From NCBI GenBank assembly GCA_038326615.1, contig JBBQKF010000157.1:1-5279 (forward strand): a stretch of DNA of 5,279 bases. Reading direction: 5' to 3'. Under the pieces are notes generated by a model. It had not been told where the DNA came from. It was given only the letters and a program-made list of their open reading frames with translations, and searched no databases. Each line of letters opens with the position of its first letter. Positions within the stretch are counted from its first letter, which is position 1. The DNA comes from JBBQKF01 sp038326615 (GTDB lineage Bacteria; Bacillota; Clostridia; Saccharofermentanales; UBA5734). The position numbers and the translations under genes were made by a program. Shown here piece by piece: positions 1-5,166 of the stretch.

Positions 1-2
1 GG

Positions 3-79
<77 letters not shown>

Positions 80-111
80 ATATTTTGTGCTAGCTTTTAG
101 CCAGCAAAGAC

Positions 112-140
112 ATTTTATAAGATTTTTATATTTCTGTCAA
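112..140 (-). promoter_or_regulatory. Promoter of tRNA-Arg
   Basis: On the minus strand a perfect -35 box TTGACA (plus 135-140) is followed after 17 bases by TAAAAT (plus 112-117), five of six to the -10 consensus. The predicted start is near 105, about 26 bases before the tRNA. The leader would begin almost at once with a 6-bp hairpin, GCTGGC-TAAAA-GCTAGC (plus 89-105, one G-T pair), which would be removed during 5' maturation. Confidence 0.8.
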
Positions 141-431
141 ATGAAATTGGAGAACTTCATTACATTCCATTCAACCATTTTATTTTATTTTAGAAGACCC
201 AGAAAATGTGATTGTCAGCAAATTCAAGTCCGAGTTTCTCATTAAGCGTAAATTTCTTCAATTCTTCTCATTTAAAAAAAATAAACCATTGTCAAATCTT
301 TTTCAAGCCATTGTCAAACAAATTCAACCCAAATTCAATCTAATTTTAACCTATTATCAACCTATTATCAAACAATTGCCGAATCCATTAGTAAACAAGT
401 GACAAATCCTCTTAAATATTAAAAATTAAAT
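141..431. other. Gene-free AT-rich spacer between two tRNA units
   Basis: No convincing gene is seen here. An open frame from a GTG at 208 to 402 could encode 64 Lys/Phe/Asn-rich residues. It has no ribosome binding site, and an 11-base repeat crosses it out of step with codons, so it is taken as chance. The plus strand is poor in G. The only structure noted is the tandem repeat at 286-372. Confidence 0.6.
286..372. repeat. Degenerate 11-bp tandem repeat, about 8 units
   Basis: Successive units begin at 286, 297, 308, 319 (10 bases), 329, 340, 351 and 362. They share a pattern close to CYAWTNTCAAN. The units at 286 and 308 are identical (CCATTGTCAAA), and CCTATTATCAA occurs twice back to back at 350-360 and 361-371. 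TCAA (once TTAA) recurs at 292, 303, 314, 324, 335, 346, 357 and 368, close to one helical turn. The function is unknown. It lies downstream of the tRNA-Val terminator and upstream of the tRNA-Arg promoter. Confidence 0.7.
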
Positions 432-477
432 AAAAAAAATCCCTACAAAATCCGCAAATGCTTATCATGTAAGGATT
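432..477 (-). terminator. Intrinsic terminator of tRNA-Val
   Basis: On the minus strand AATCCTTACA (plus 468-477) pairs over 10 bp with TGTAGGGATT (plus 438-447; one T-G pair). The loop is 20 nt and a run of T follows (A432-A439 on the plus strand). It starts 8 bases after the tRNA-Val CCA end, as expected for a one-gene tRNA unit. Confidence 0.85.
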
Positions 478-484
478 CTATTGC

Positions 485-561
485 TGGTGGGTAGTATAGG
501 ACTCGGACCTACGACCCCTTGCATGTCAAGCAAGTACTCTAACCAGCTGAGCTAACCACCC
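485..561 (-). tRNA. tRNA-Val, anticodon GAC
   Basis: On the minus strand a 77-nt tRNA with encoded CCA (plus 485-487) is seen. The acceptor stem GGGTGGT pairs with ACTACCC (one G-T pair), the D stem is GCTC/GAGT, and the anticodon stem is CTTGC/GCAAG around loop TTGACAT. The anticodon is GAC (plus 525-527), reading GUC and GUU valine codons. The T arm is GTAGG-TCCGAGT-CCTAT. The loop has C instead of the near-universal T at position 55 (plus 506), which removes the usual pseudouridine site. All stems are otherwise intact, and a promoter and terminator flank the gene, so it looks functional. Confidence 0.94.
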
Positions 562-594
562 ACGTTTGTTGCCTCTGTTTGAGACAGCTTTTAT

Positions 595-623
595 ATTTTA
601 CACTATGAAATCGCAAAATGCAA
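595..623 (-). promoter_or_regulatory. Promoter of tRNA-Val
   Basis: On the minus strand TTGCAT (plus 618-623, a weak -35 match) is followed after exactly 17 bases by TAAAAT (plus 595-600, five of six to consensus). Transcription would start near 588, leaving a leader of roughly 27 bases before the tRNA. It points away from alaS, so the two units diverge here. Confidence 0.6.
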
Positions 624-696
624 GAAAATTACAAGAAAATATGAATAATTTGCGAGAAGTTTGAGAGAGATTTGCAAGAAATTTAAATAATTTTGC
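619..696. repeat. Imperfect direct repeat between divergent promoters
   Basis: TGCAAGAAAATTA (619-631) recurs as TGCAAGAAATTTA (673-685), and AATAATTTGC (644-653) recurs as AATAATTTTGC (686-696). The pairs occur in the same order, so this looks like an eroded duplication of a short AT-rich block. It sits between the tRNA-Val and alaS promoters and touches the -35 side of each. Whether it binds a regulator cannot be told. Confidence 0.45.
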
Positions 697-726
697 TTTG
701 AAAGATACGCGGTTATATAGTATAAT
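697..726 (+). promoter_or_regulatory. Probable promoter of alaS operon
   Basis: A perfect -10 box TATAAT (721-726) is preceded after 18 bases by TTTGAA (697-702, a weak -35). Transcription would start near 733, giving a leader of about 65 bases. A second candidate is an extended -10, TGATATACT (765-773), with no good -35. It would leave an almost leaderless message. No T-box specifier or antiterminator sequence is present. Confidence 0.55.
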
Positions 727-739
727 AGGCTTTACGAAA

Positions 740-759
740 AATCTATGTATTCATAGATT
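740..759 (+). other. Perfect hairpin in alaS leader
   Basis: AATCTATG (740-747) and CATAGATT (752-759) form an uninterrupted 8-bp inverted repeat with a 4-base loop, TATT. It is not followed by a T run, so it is not a normal intrinsic terminator. It lies 24 bases before the ribosome binding site. It could be a 5' stabilising stem or a protein operator, since it overlaps the -35 region of the alternative promoter at 765-773. The AT-rich pairing makes a strong RNA structure doubtful. Confidence 0.45.
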
Positions 760-797
760 ACTTTTGATATACTAAAACAAATGAGGAGATTTTCATC

Positions 798-3455
798 ATG
801 CAAAATTTAGGCCTTAATGAAATCAGAGAAAAATACCTGTCGTTTTTTGAATCCAAAGCACATTTGCGCCTTCCCAGTTTTTCTCTTGTTCCAAAGAACG
901 ACCCATCAATATTATTGATTAATGCAGGAATGACTCCTCTTAAGCCATATTTTACAGGCGCTCAGGTTCCACCTGCACTAAGAGTTACGACATGCCAGAA
1001 ATGTATTCGTACTCCGGATATCGAGCGAGTTGGGAAAACTGCCCGCCATGGAACATATTTTGAAATGCTCGGGAATTTTTCTTTCGGAGATTACTTCAAG
1101 GAAGACGCCATAGCATGGGGTTGGGAGTTTTGCACGGAAGTATTGAAATTACCATATGAGAAGTTATTTGTGACTGTTTACCAAGAAGATGACGAAGCTT
1201 ATGATATCTGGAATACTAAGGTTGGATTGCCGCCTGAGAAAATATTTAGAATGGGCAAGGAAGACAATTTCTGGGAACACGGAACAGGTCCATGTGGCCC
1301 TTGCTCGGAAATATTTTTTGACAGAGGTCCAGAAAAAAGCTGCGGGAAGCTTGAGTGCAATGTTGGATGCGATTGTGATCGTTATGTAGAATTTTGGAAT
1401 TTGGTTTTTACACAATTTAATAAGGAAGAAGACGGTTCTTATACTCCTCTTGCCAAGAAGAATATTGATACAGGGGGAGGCCTTGAACGTTTTGCTTGCA
1501 TTATGCAAGATGTTGATAACTTGTTTGAAGTCGATACTGTTAGAGCTATTTTGGATAAAGTATGTCAGATTGTTGGCGTTTCTTACGGTATTGATGAGAA
1601 GACTGATACTGCGATTCGCGTTATAACTGATCATGCAAGAAGTACGACGATGATGATTTGCGACGGGATTTTACCTGACAATGCTGGTCGTGGATATGTT
1701 CTCAGAAGACTTTTAAGAAGAGCCGCAAGATATGCAAGGTTGCTTGGTAAGCAGGAAACTTTTCTTAGCGAAGTCGCAGAAGTTGTTGTTCGTGAGTCTA
1801 AAGAAGCTTATCCGAAGCTTGCGGAGAAGGAGTCTTTTATTAAGACTGTTATAAGTAAGGAAGAAGAGAGCTTTGCAAGAACTGTTACACAAGGTATAAA
1901 TATTCTTAATGATTATATGGATCAAAAAAGAAATGAAGGATCTGACGTTTTGTCGGGCGAAATGGTTTTCAAACTGCACGATACGTTTGGCTTTCCAATG
2001 GACCTAACAAGGGAAATCGCAAACGAAAATGGAATGTCAATTGACGAAAAAGATTTTTTTGAGACGATGGCTGAGCAAAAGAGAATCACTCGTGAAATTG
2101 CTTTAAAAAATAGAGCTGGCGCTGCATGGGGAGCGACCGAGCTTCCACAGGAACTTAAGGAACAGACTAAAACCGATTTTACTGGATATAACGAAATTGT
2201 TTCTAGCGCAAAAATTCTTTTTGTGATTTCAGGGACCGATGATTTGGTTATTGCCGATGCAGCAGGGGCTGGCGAACCAGTTACTGTAATCCTAAACCAG
2301 ACCCCTTTTTATGCTCAATCCGGTGGGCAAGCAGGAGATGTTGGCGAAATTAAAGGTGAGGATTTCATCGTTCGTGTCACTTCAACTAAGAAAACTCCAG
2401 AAGGACTGATCCTTCATTCTGGTATTGTTGAAGAAGGTGTTGTGCTTACAGGATCAAATGTTACAGCGATTGTTAATAAAAGCAAACGAGTTGCAACTGC
2501 AAGAAATCATACAACTACGCATATTCTTCATAAGGCGTTGAAAGAGGTTCTCGGCGAACATGTTGCCCAATCAGGATCTGATGTTTCTCCGGAAAGATTA
2601 AGATTTGACTTTTCGCATTTTGCCGCAATGACTCAGAAAGAAAAAGACATTGTTGAACAAAAAGTAAATGAAGTAATTCTTGATAACGATGTTGTTGAAA
2701 CAAAAGTTATGAGTATTGATGAAGCGAAATCTTCAGGCGCAATGGCTTTGTTCGATGAAAAATACGGCGATTCCGTACGCGTTGTTAGCGTCGGGGATTA
2801 CAGCAAAGAACTTTGCGGAGGAACGCATTTACAATCAACAGCGGAGGCCTGTCTTTTTAAAATTATTTCTGAGACGGGTGTTGCTGCCGGCGTTAGAAGA
2901 ATAGAAGCTGTGACTGGCGAAGAAGCTTTTGCATTGGTTCGTTCACAGGAAAGTATGCTTAGGGACCTTTCTGGATTATTGAAAACTCAGGTTTTGGAAC
3001 TTCCAAAGCGAGTTGAAACGGTTCTTGCGGATTCCAAACAACTTGAGAAACGTCTTGAGCAGCAAAATGCAGTTATGGCAAAAGCAGTTGCAGAAAAGCT
3101 TTTATCTGAATCAAAAGAAGAATCTGGACTTAGATTGGTTTTCGCCAATGTTCAGAGCAATAACGCAGATGAACTCCGTGATCTTGCAGCTAAAACACGC
3201 GATTTGATTAAAGAAGGCGTTGTTGTGCTTGCTAGTATCAATGGTGACAAAGTCGCTCTTGTAGCGATGGCTTCGAAAGTGGCCATCCAAAAAGGTGCTC
3301 ACGCTGGTAACATTATTAAAGAAGCAGCAATTGTCGCAGGCGGCGGCGGCGGCGGACGTCCTGATATGGCGCAGGCTGGCGGTAAGGACATAACTGCTAT
3401 TGACGCTGCTATTTCTAAAGCGATGGAAGTTTGCAACCGACAGTTTACGAAGTAA
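798..3455 (+). CDS. alaS: Alanyl-tRNA synthetase
   Basis: A cytoplasmic class II synthetase that charges tRNA-Ala with alanine using ATP. The 885 residues match the usual bacterial length. The N-terminal catalytic core shows motif 1 (about 21-50), motif 2 with RHGTYFEMLGNFSFGDYF (83-100) and motif 3 DTGGGLERF (224-232). The editing domain, which removes mischarged Ser or Gly, carries HTTTH (571-575) and CGGTH (673-677), the zinc-binding HxxxH and CxxxH pairs. The C-Ala domain has a six-glycine run (848-853) before RPDMAQAGG. GPCGPC (164-169) and C182, C187, C191 and C193 form a cysteine-rich insert common in clostridial-type enzymes. The start at 798 is set by GAGGAG (783-788), 9 bases upstream, and by a family-typical N terminus. 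It ends with tandem TAATAA and is followed by the HIT gene. No T-box is seen. Confidence 0.98.
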   Translation: MQNLGLNEIREKYLSFFESKAHLRLPSFSLVPKNDPSILLINAGMTPLKPYFTGAQVPPALRVTTCQKCIRTPDIERVGKTARHGTYFEMLGNFSFGDYFKEDAIAWGWEFCTEVLKLPYEKLFVTVYQEDDEAYDIWNTKVGLPPEKIFRMGKEDNFWEHGTGPCGPCSEIFFDRGPEKSCGKLECNVGCDCDRYVEFWNLVFTQFNKEEDGSYTPLAKKNIDTGGGLERFACIMQDVDNLFEVDTVRAILDKVCQIVGVSYGIDEKTDTAIRVITDHARSTTMMICDGILPDNAGRGYVLRRLLRRAARYARLLGKQETFLSEVAEVVVRESKEAYPKLAEKESFIKTVISKEEESFARTVTQGINILNDYMDQKRNEGSDVLSGEMVFKLHDTFGFPMDLTREIANENGMSIDEKDFFETMAEQKRITREIALKNRAGAAWGATELPQELKEQTKTDFTGYNEIVSSAKILFVISGTDDLVIADAAGAGEPVTVILNQTPFYAQSGGQAGDVGEIKGEDFIVRVTSTKKTPEGLILHSGIVEEGVVLTGSNVTAIVNKSKRVATARNHTTTHILHKALKEVLGEHVAQSGSDVSPERLRFDFSHFAAMTQKEKDIVEQKVNEVILDNDVVETKVMSIDEAKSSGAMALFDEKYGDSVRVVSVGDYSKELCGGTHLQSTAEACLFKIISETGVAAGVRRIEAVTGEEAFALVRSQESMLRDLSGLLKTQVLELPKRVETVLADSKQLEKRLEQQNAVMAKAVAEKLLSESKEESGLRLVFANVQSNNADELRDLAAKTRDLIKEGVVVLASINGDKVALVAMASKVAIQKGAHAGNIIKEAAIVAGGGGGGRPDMAQAGGKDITAIDAAISKAMEVCNRQFTK

Positions 3456-3482
3456 TAAACATATCACAAGGAGGATTTTGAA

Positions 3483-3839
3483 ATGAAAGATGATTGTTTG
3501 TTTTGCAAAATTGCTAATCACGAAATCAAAAGTTCGGTTGTGTACGAAAATGAAGATGTTATTTGTTTCCATGACATACACCCGGCAGCACCAGTTCATG
3601 TCCTTGTAGTTCCGAAGGTGCACTCTGATAGTATTCTTACATTGTCTGCTGATTCTGAAAATGGGGGCAAGGTCATGACTTCCGTTCTCTTGGCTATCCC
3701 GAAGGTCGCATCAATATGCAAGGTAGCAGAAGATGGGTTCCGTGTTATAAACAATTGCGGAGTTAATGGCGGACAAAGCATAGCTCACGTTCATTTTCAT
3801 CTTATTGGTGGAATGAAACTGGGCGAAAAGTTGCTTTAG
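3483..3839 (+). CDS. HIT-family (histidine triad) nucleotide-binding protein
   Basis: A small cytosolic protein of 118 residues from the histidine triad family, whose HinT-like members hydrolyse nucleoside phosphoramidates and aminoacyl-adenylates. The catalytic signature HVHFHLIGG is at 102-110, with H102, H104 and H106. DCLFCKI near the start (C5, C8) with H47 in VPKVHSDSI matches the zinc-binding variant. The central DIHPAAPVHVLVVPK (31-45) is also typical. The C terminus ends in LGEKLL, without the WPPG tail that many HinT proteins carry. AAGGAGG (3468-3474), 8 bases ahead, fixes the start. It lies 27 bases after alaS and is probably cotranscribed. Removal of aminoacyl-adenylates leaking from synthetases is a known HinT activity and would fit this pairing, but that link is inference. 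Confidence 0.95.
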   Translation: MKDDCLFCKIANHEIKSSVVYENEDVICFHDIHPAAPVHVLVVPKVHSDSILTLSADSENGGKVMTSVLLAIPKVASICKVAEDGFRVINNCGVNGGQSIAHVHFHLIGGMKLGEKLL

Positions 3840-3970
3840 CGTAATTTAAAGTAATTTGAAAATTTGAGCGATTTGAACAAAAAATATCAGTAAAAATATA
3901 TCAAAATGTCAACACGAAAGCTGAAACTGAAATATAAATGTAATATTTTAAAAAATAGCAAAAAAACCTA
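3840..3970. other. AT-rich intergenic region without visible terminator
   Basis: This stretch separates the alaS-HIT operon from the pilus promoter. It holds a short tandem repeat (GTAATTTAAA then GTAATTTGAA at 3841-3860). No GC-rich hairpin with a T run is visible on either strand. A 22-codon frame from 3906 has no ribosome binding site and runs into the -35 box, so it is not called. Confidence 0.5.
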
Positions 3971-3999
3971 TTGACAACGGATATTTATCGTGATATTGT
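3971..3999 (+). promoter_or_regulatory. Promoter of riboswitch-pilus transcript
   Basis: A perfect -35 TTGACA (3971-3976) is separated by 17 bases from TATTGT (3994-3999, four of six). The -10 is strengthened by an upstream TG (3991-3992), giving an extended -10 TGATATTGT. Transcription should begin near 4006, about 10 bases before the aptamer, which is ideal placement for a riboswitch transcript. Confidence 0.82.
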
Positions 4000-4015
4000 G
4001 AAAGCAACTTAATAA

Positions 4016-4121
4016 TACACGAAAGTGGCAAAACTACTTAAAGGTAGTGACGCAAAGCTATAGGGCCTTAAATTTATACAAATAATTTTGTATTTAGAGT
4101 ATGGTAGCCAGTTGCCGAATG
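4016..4121 (+). promoter_or_regulatory. Cyclic di-GMP-I (GEMM-I) riboswitch aptamer
   Basis: The conserved GEMM-I elements occur in order: CACG then GGCAAA (4018-4032), a short hairpin (4033-4048), GACGCAAAGC (4049-4058), GGCCT (4064-4068), a variable hairpin ATACAAA-TAAT-TTTGTAT (4076-4093), TATGGTAGCC (4100-4109), and GTTGCCGAATG (4111-4121). In the Vibrio Vc2 structure these contain the guanine, adenine and cytosine that hold c-di-GMP. The first hairpin has loop TAAA with a T-G closing pair rather than the usual GAAA, and its receptor strand reads CCTTAA. The exact P1 pairing cannot be assigned by eye. It lies between a strong promoter and a terminator ahead of Flp pilus genes, so it should control them in response to the second messenger. 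Confidence 0.93.
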
Positions 4122-4137
4122 AAAAGTAAATCAAAGT

Positions 4138-4180
4138 TTTACACAGTATACCGAATATGGTACGACTAGATTTGTGTAAA
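4138..4180 (+). other. Spacer hairpin in riboswitch expression platform
   Basis: TTTACACA (4138-4145) pairs perfectly over 8 bp with TGTGTAAA (4173-4180). Inside, TACC (4149-4152) can pair with GGTA (4159-4162) around loop GAATAT. It lies between the aptamer and the terminator. It may shorten the distance across which the aptamer 5' strand and the terminator left arm can meet, but this is inference. Confidence 0.55.
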
Positions 4181-4187
4181 GATTTTA

Positions 4188-4261
4188 TTTATAGATTGTG
4201 CCACTTTTCGATAATCGAGATGTGGCTTTTATTTTGCCCAAAAATAATTTAAATCTATAGA
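4188..4261 (+). other. Long-range helix enclosing terminator and abutting the ribosome binding site
   Basis: TTTATAGATT (4188-4197) is complementary to AATCTATAGA (4252-4261) over 10 positions, nine Watson-Crick pairs and one T-G. The two strands flank the terminator, and the right strand ends one base before the GGGGAGG ribosome binding site of the peptidase. It can form only in read-through transcripts and might affect translation or stability. The AT-rich content makes it modest evidence. Confidence 0.4.
4200..4235 (+). terminator. Riboswitch-controlled intrinsic terminator
   Basis: GCCACTTTTCG (4200-4210) pairs with CGAGATGTGGC (4216-4226) around a 5-base loop ATAAT. There are ten pairs, including one T-G, and one T-T mismatch (4205/4221). 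TTTTATTTT (4227-4235) follows at once. It stands 38 bases before the peptidase start, the expected place for a transcriptional riboswitch. The left arm is also complementary to the aptamer 5' strand at 4020-4030, so its formation is probably ligand-dependent. Confidence 0.88.
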
Positions 4262-4273
4262 GGGGAGGATATC

Positions 4274-4954
4274 ATGGAAATTTTAAATTTGATAATAGCA
4301 TTTCTAATAGGCGGATTTTCTGGAATAATACTTTTTGGATTAACACTAAAACTTGTTTCAAAAAAGACAGATTCAACTAGTCAATCAAACGATAATGAAA
4401 TTTCAGGTATTCTTTCTGAAGTAAAGTCATATATTTCAAAGAAAAACCGAATTGCAAGAATTGTTTTTGCTTCAATTAATGGATTAGGATGGGTAATTAT
4501 TGTATTTTTATCTGGACTTAGTTTCCGTAGCTTAGCGATCGCAATTATTTTTTCGATTACTCTTATGATTTCAACATCAGACATTAAAATCCGCAAAATC
4601 CCAAATGAATTAGTTCTTCTAACCTTTGTTGTAACAATGATTTACATTGTATTTGGTTTCTCAAAACAATCATTAGTTATGAATTTTATTGGATTTTTAG
4701 CTGGAACATTCTTGTTTAGCATTCCATTTATTCTTAAAAGCGAAATCGGGGGGGGAGACATTAAACTCATTGCAGTAATGGGCCTTTGTTTAGGGTATCC
4801 TGGAATTTTGGGAGCAGTTATGGTTTTAGGTGGAAGCGTTTTGATTTGGTTCATATACCTTTTGATATCAAAAAAAGGTGGTCTTAAAACATCTTTTGCA
4901 ATGGGTCCATTCATTTCTCTGGGATTTATAACAACACTATTGCTCCAGAGATAA
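4274..4954 (+). CDS. Prepilin peptidase, A24 family (TadV/CpaA- or PilD-like)
   Basis: A polytopic inner-membrane aspartyl protease that removes the short leader from prepilins such as the Flp protein downstream. Both catalytic aspartates are visible: D103 in SDIKIRKIPN (102-111) and D162 in GGGDIKL (159-165). FAMGPFISLG (208-217) matches the usual C-terminal GPF block. Hydrophobic segments lie near 3-28, 62-80, 86-100, 112-128, 135-153, 165-176, 178-198 and 208-223. At 226 residues it is longer than minimal TadV/CpaA forms and shorter than bifunctional PilD. The first membrane segment is kept, but the loop after it (about 29-60) is short, polar and free of cysteine, so the zinc-binding CxxC pairs and methylation domain are absent. 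The start is set by GGGGAGG (4262-4268), 5 bases upstream. It is the first gene after the c-di-GMP riboswitch and is likely controlled by it. Confidence 0.92.
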   Translation: MEILNLIIAFLIGGFSGIILFGLTLKLVSKKTDSTSQSNDNEISGILSEVKSYISKKNRIARIVFASINGLGWVIIVFLSGLSFRSLAIAIIFSITLMISTSDIKIRKIPNELVLLTFVVTMIYIVFGFSKQSLVMNFIGFLAGTFLFSIPFILKSEIGGGDIKLIAVMGLCLGYPGILGAVMVLGGSVLIWFIYLLISKKGGLKTSFAMGPFISLGFITTLLLQR

Positions 4955-4967
4955 TAATTAGGTTACA

Positions 4968-4987
4968 ACTGTTTATTCAGAAACAGT
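4968..4987 (+). other. Hairpin between peptidase and pilin genes
   Basis: ACTGTTT (4968-4974) pairs perfectly with AAACAGT (4981-4987) around a 6-base loop, 13 bases after the peptidase stop codon. Two more pairs are possible beyond one mismatch. No T run follows, so it is not a standard terminator. It could act as a 3' stabiliser or processing site that lets pilin and peptidase mRNA levels differ. Confidence 0.45.
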
Positions 4988-5065
4988 AGTGCAATATGAG
5001 AGACAAATTTTAACAAAGAAAGAGTAAGCCTGGATTAGAAATCATGTAAATAATCAAAAGCCTTT

Positions 5066-5166
5066 AGACACAAGAAGAAAAGAAAAGTAGAAACAAAAAG
5101 CCACAAGAAAGACAAGAAATTGGGAAAAAAAAACAAAAAAGTAAAAATTTAAAGGGGGAAAAGAAA
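5066..5166 (+). other. Purine-rich untranslated leader of the pilin gene
   Basis: The 101 bases before the pilin start contain only seven T and about eight C. The rest is A and G, with repeated CACAAGAA-type blocks (5069-5076 and 5102-5109). Such a leader can form almost no internal structure. It ends in the ribosome binding site AAGGGGG (5152-5158), 8 bases before the ATG. An unstructured, A-rich 5' region fits very high translation of a major pilin. No convincing separate promoter is seen in the 212-base gap from 4955 to 5166. Confidence 0.6.

Noticed and set aside
208..402. 64-codon open frame between the tRNA genes
   Set aside because: GTG start without a ribosome binding site, low-complexity Lys/Phe/Asn/Leu content, and an 11-base repeat running through it out of codon step. 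Taken as chance in AT-rich DNA.
600..797. Possible T-box leader of alaS
   Set aside because: Too short after the predicted start, and the conserved T-box antiterminator sequence is missing.
1164..1634. 156-codon open frame on the minus strand inside alaS
   Set aside because: Lies wholly antisense to well-conserved alaS catalytic-domain sequence, has no family resemblance, and is best explained as a shadow frame.
3111..3623. 170-codon open frame on the minus strand across alaS and the HIT gene
   Set aside because: Antisense to two clearly recognised genes and without recognisable motifs. A mirror of codon use.
3841..3960. AT-rich repeats after the HIT gene considered as a terminator
   Set aside because: The repeats are direct rather than inverted, and no stable stem with a T run could be drawn.
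3906..3974. 22-codon open frame before the pilus promoter
   Set aside because: No ribosome binding site, and its stop codon falls inside the -35 box of the promoter.
4940..5040. Separate promoter for the pilin gene, for example TTAACA with a GATTAG box 17 bases on
   Set aside because: The -10 matches only three of six bases, and no extended -10 is present. Not strong enough to call.
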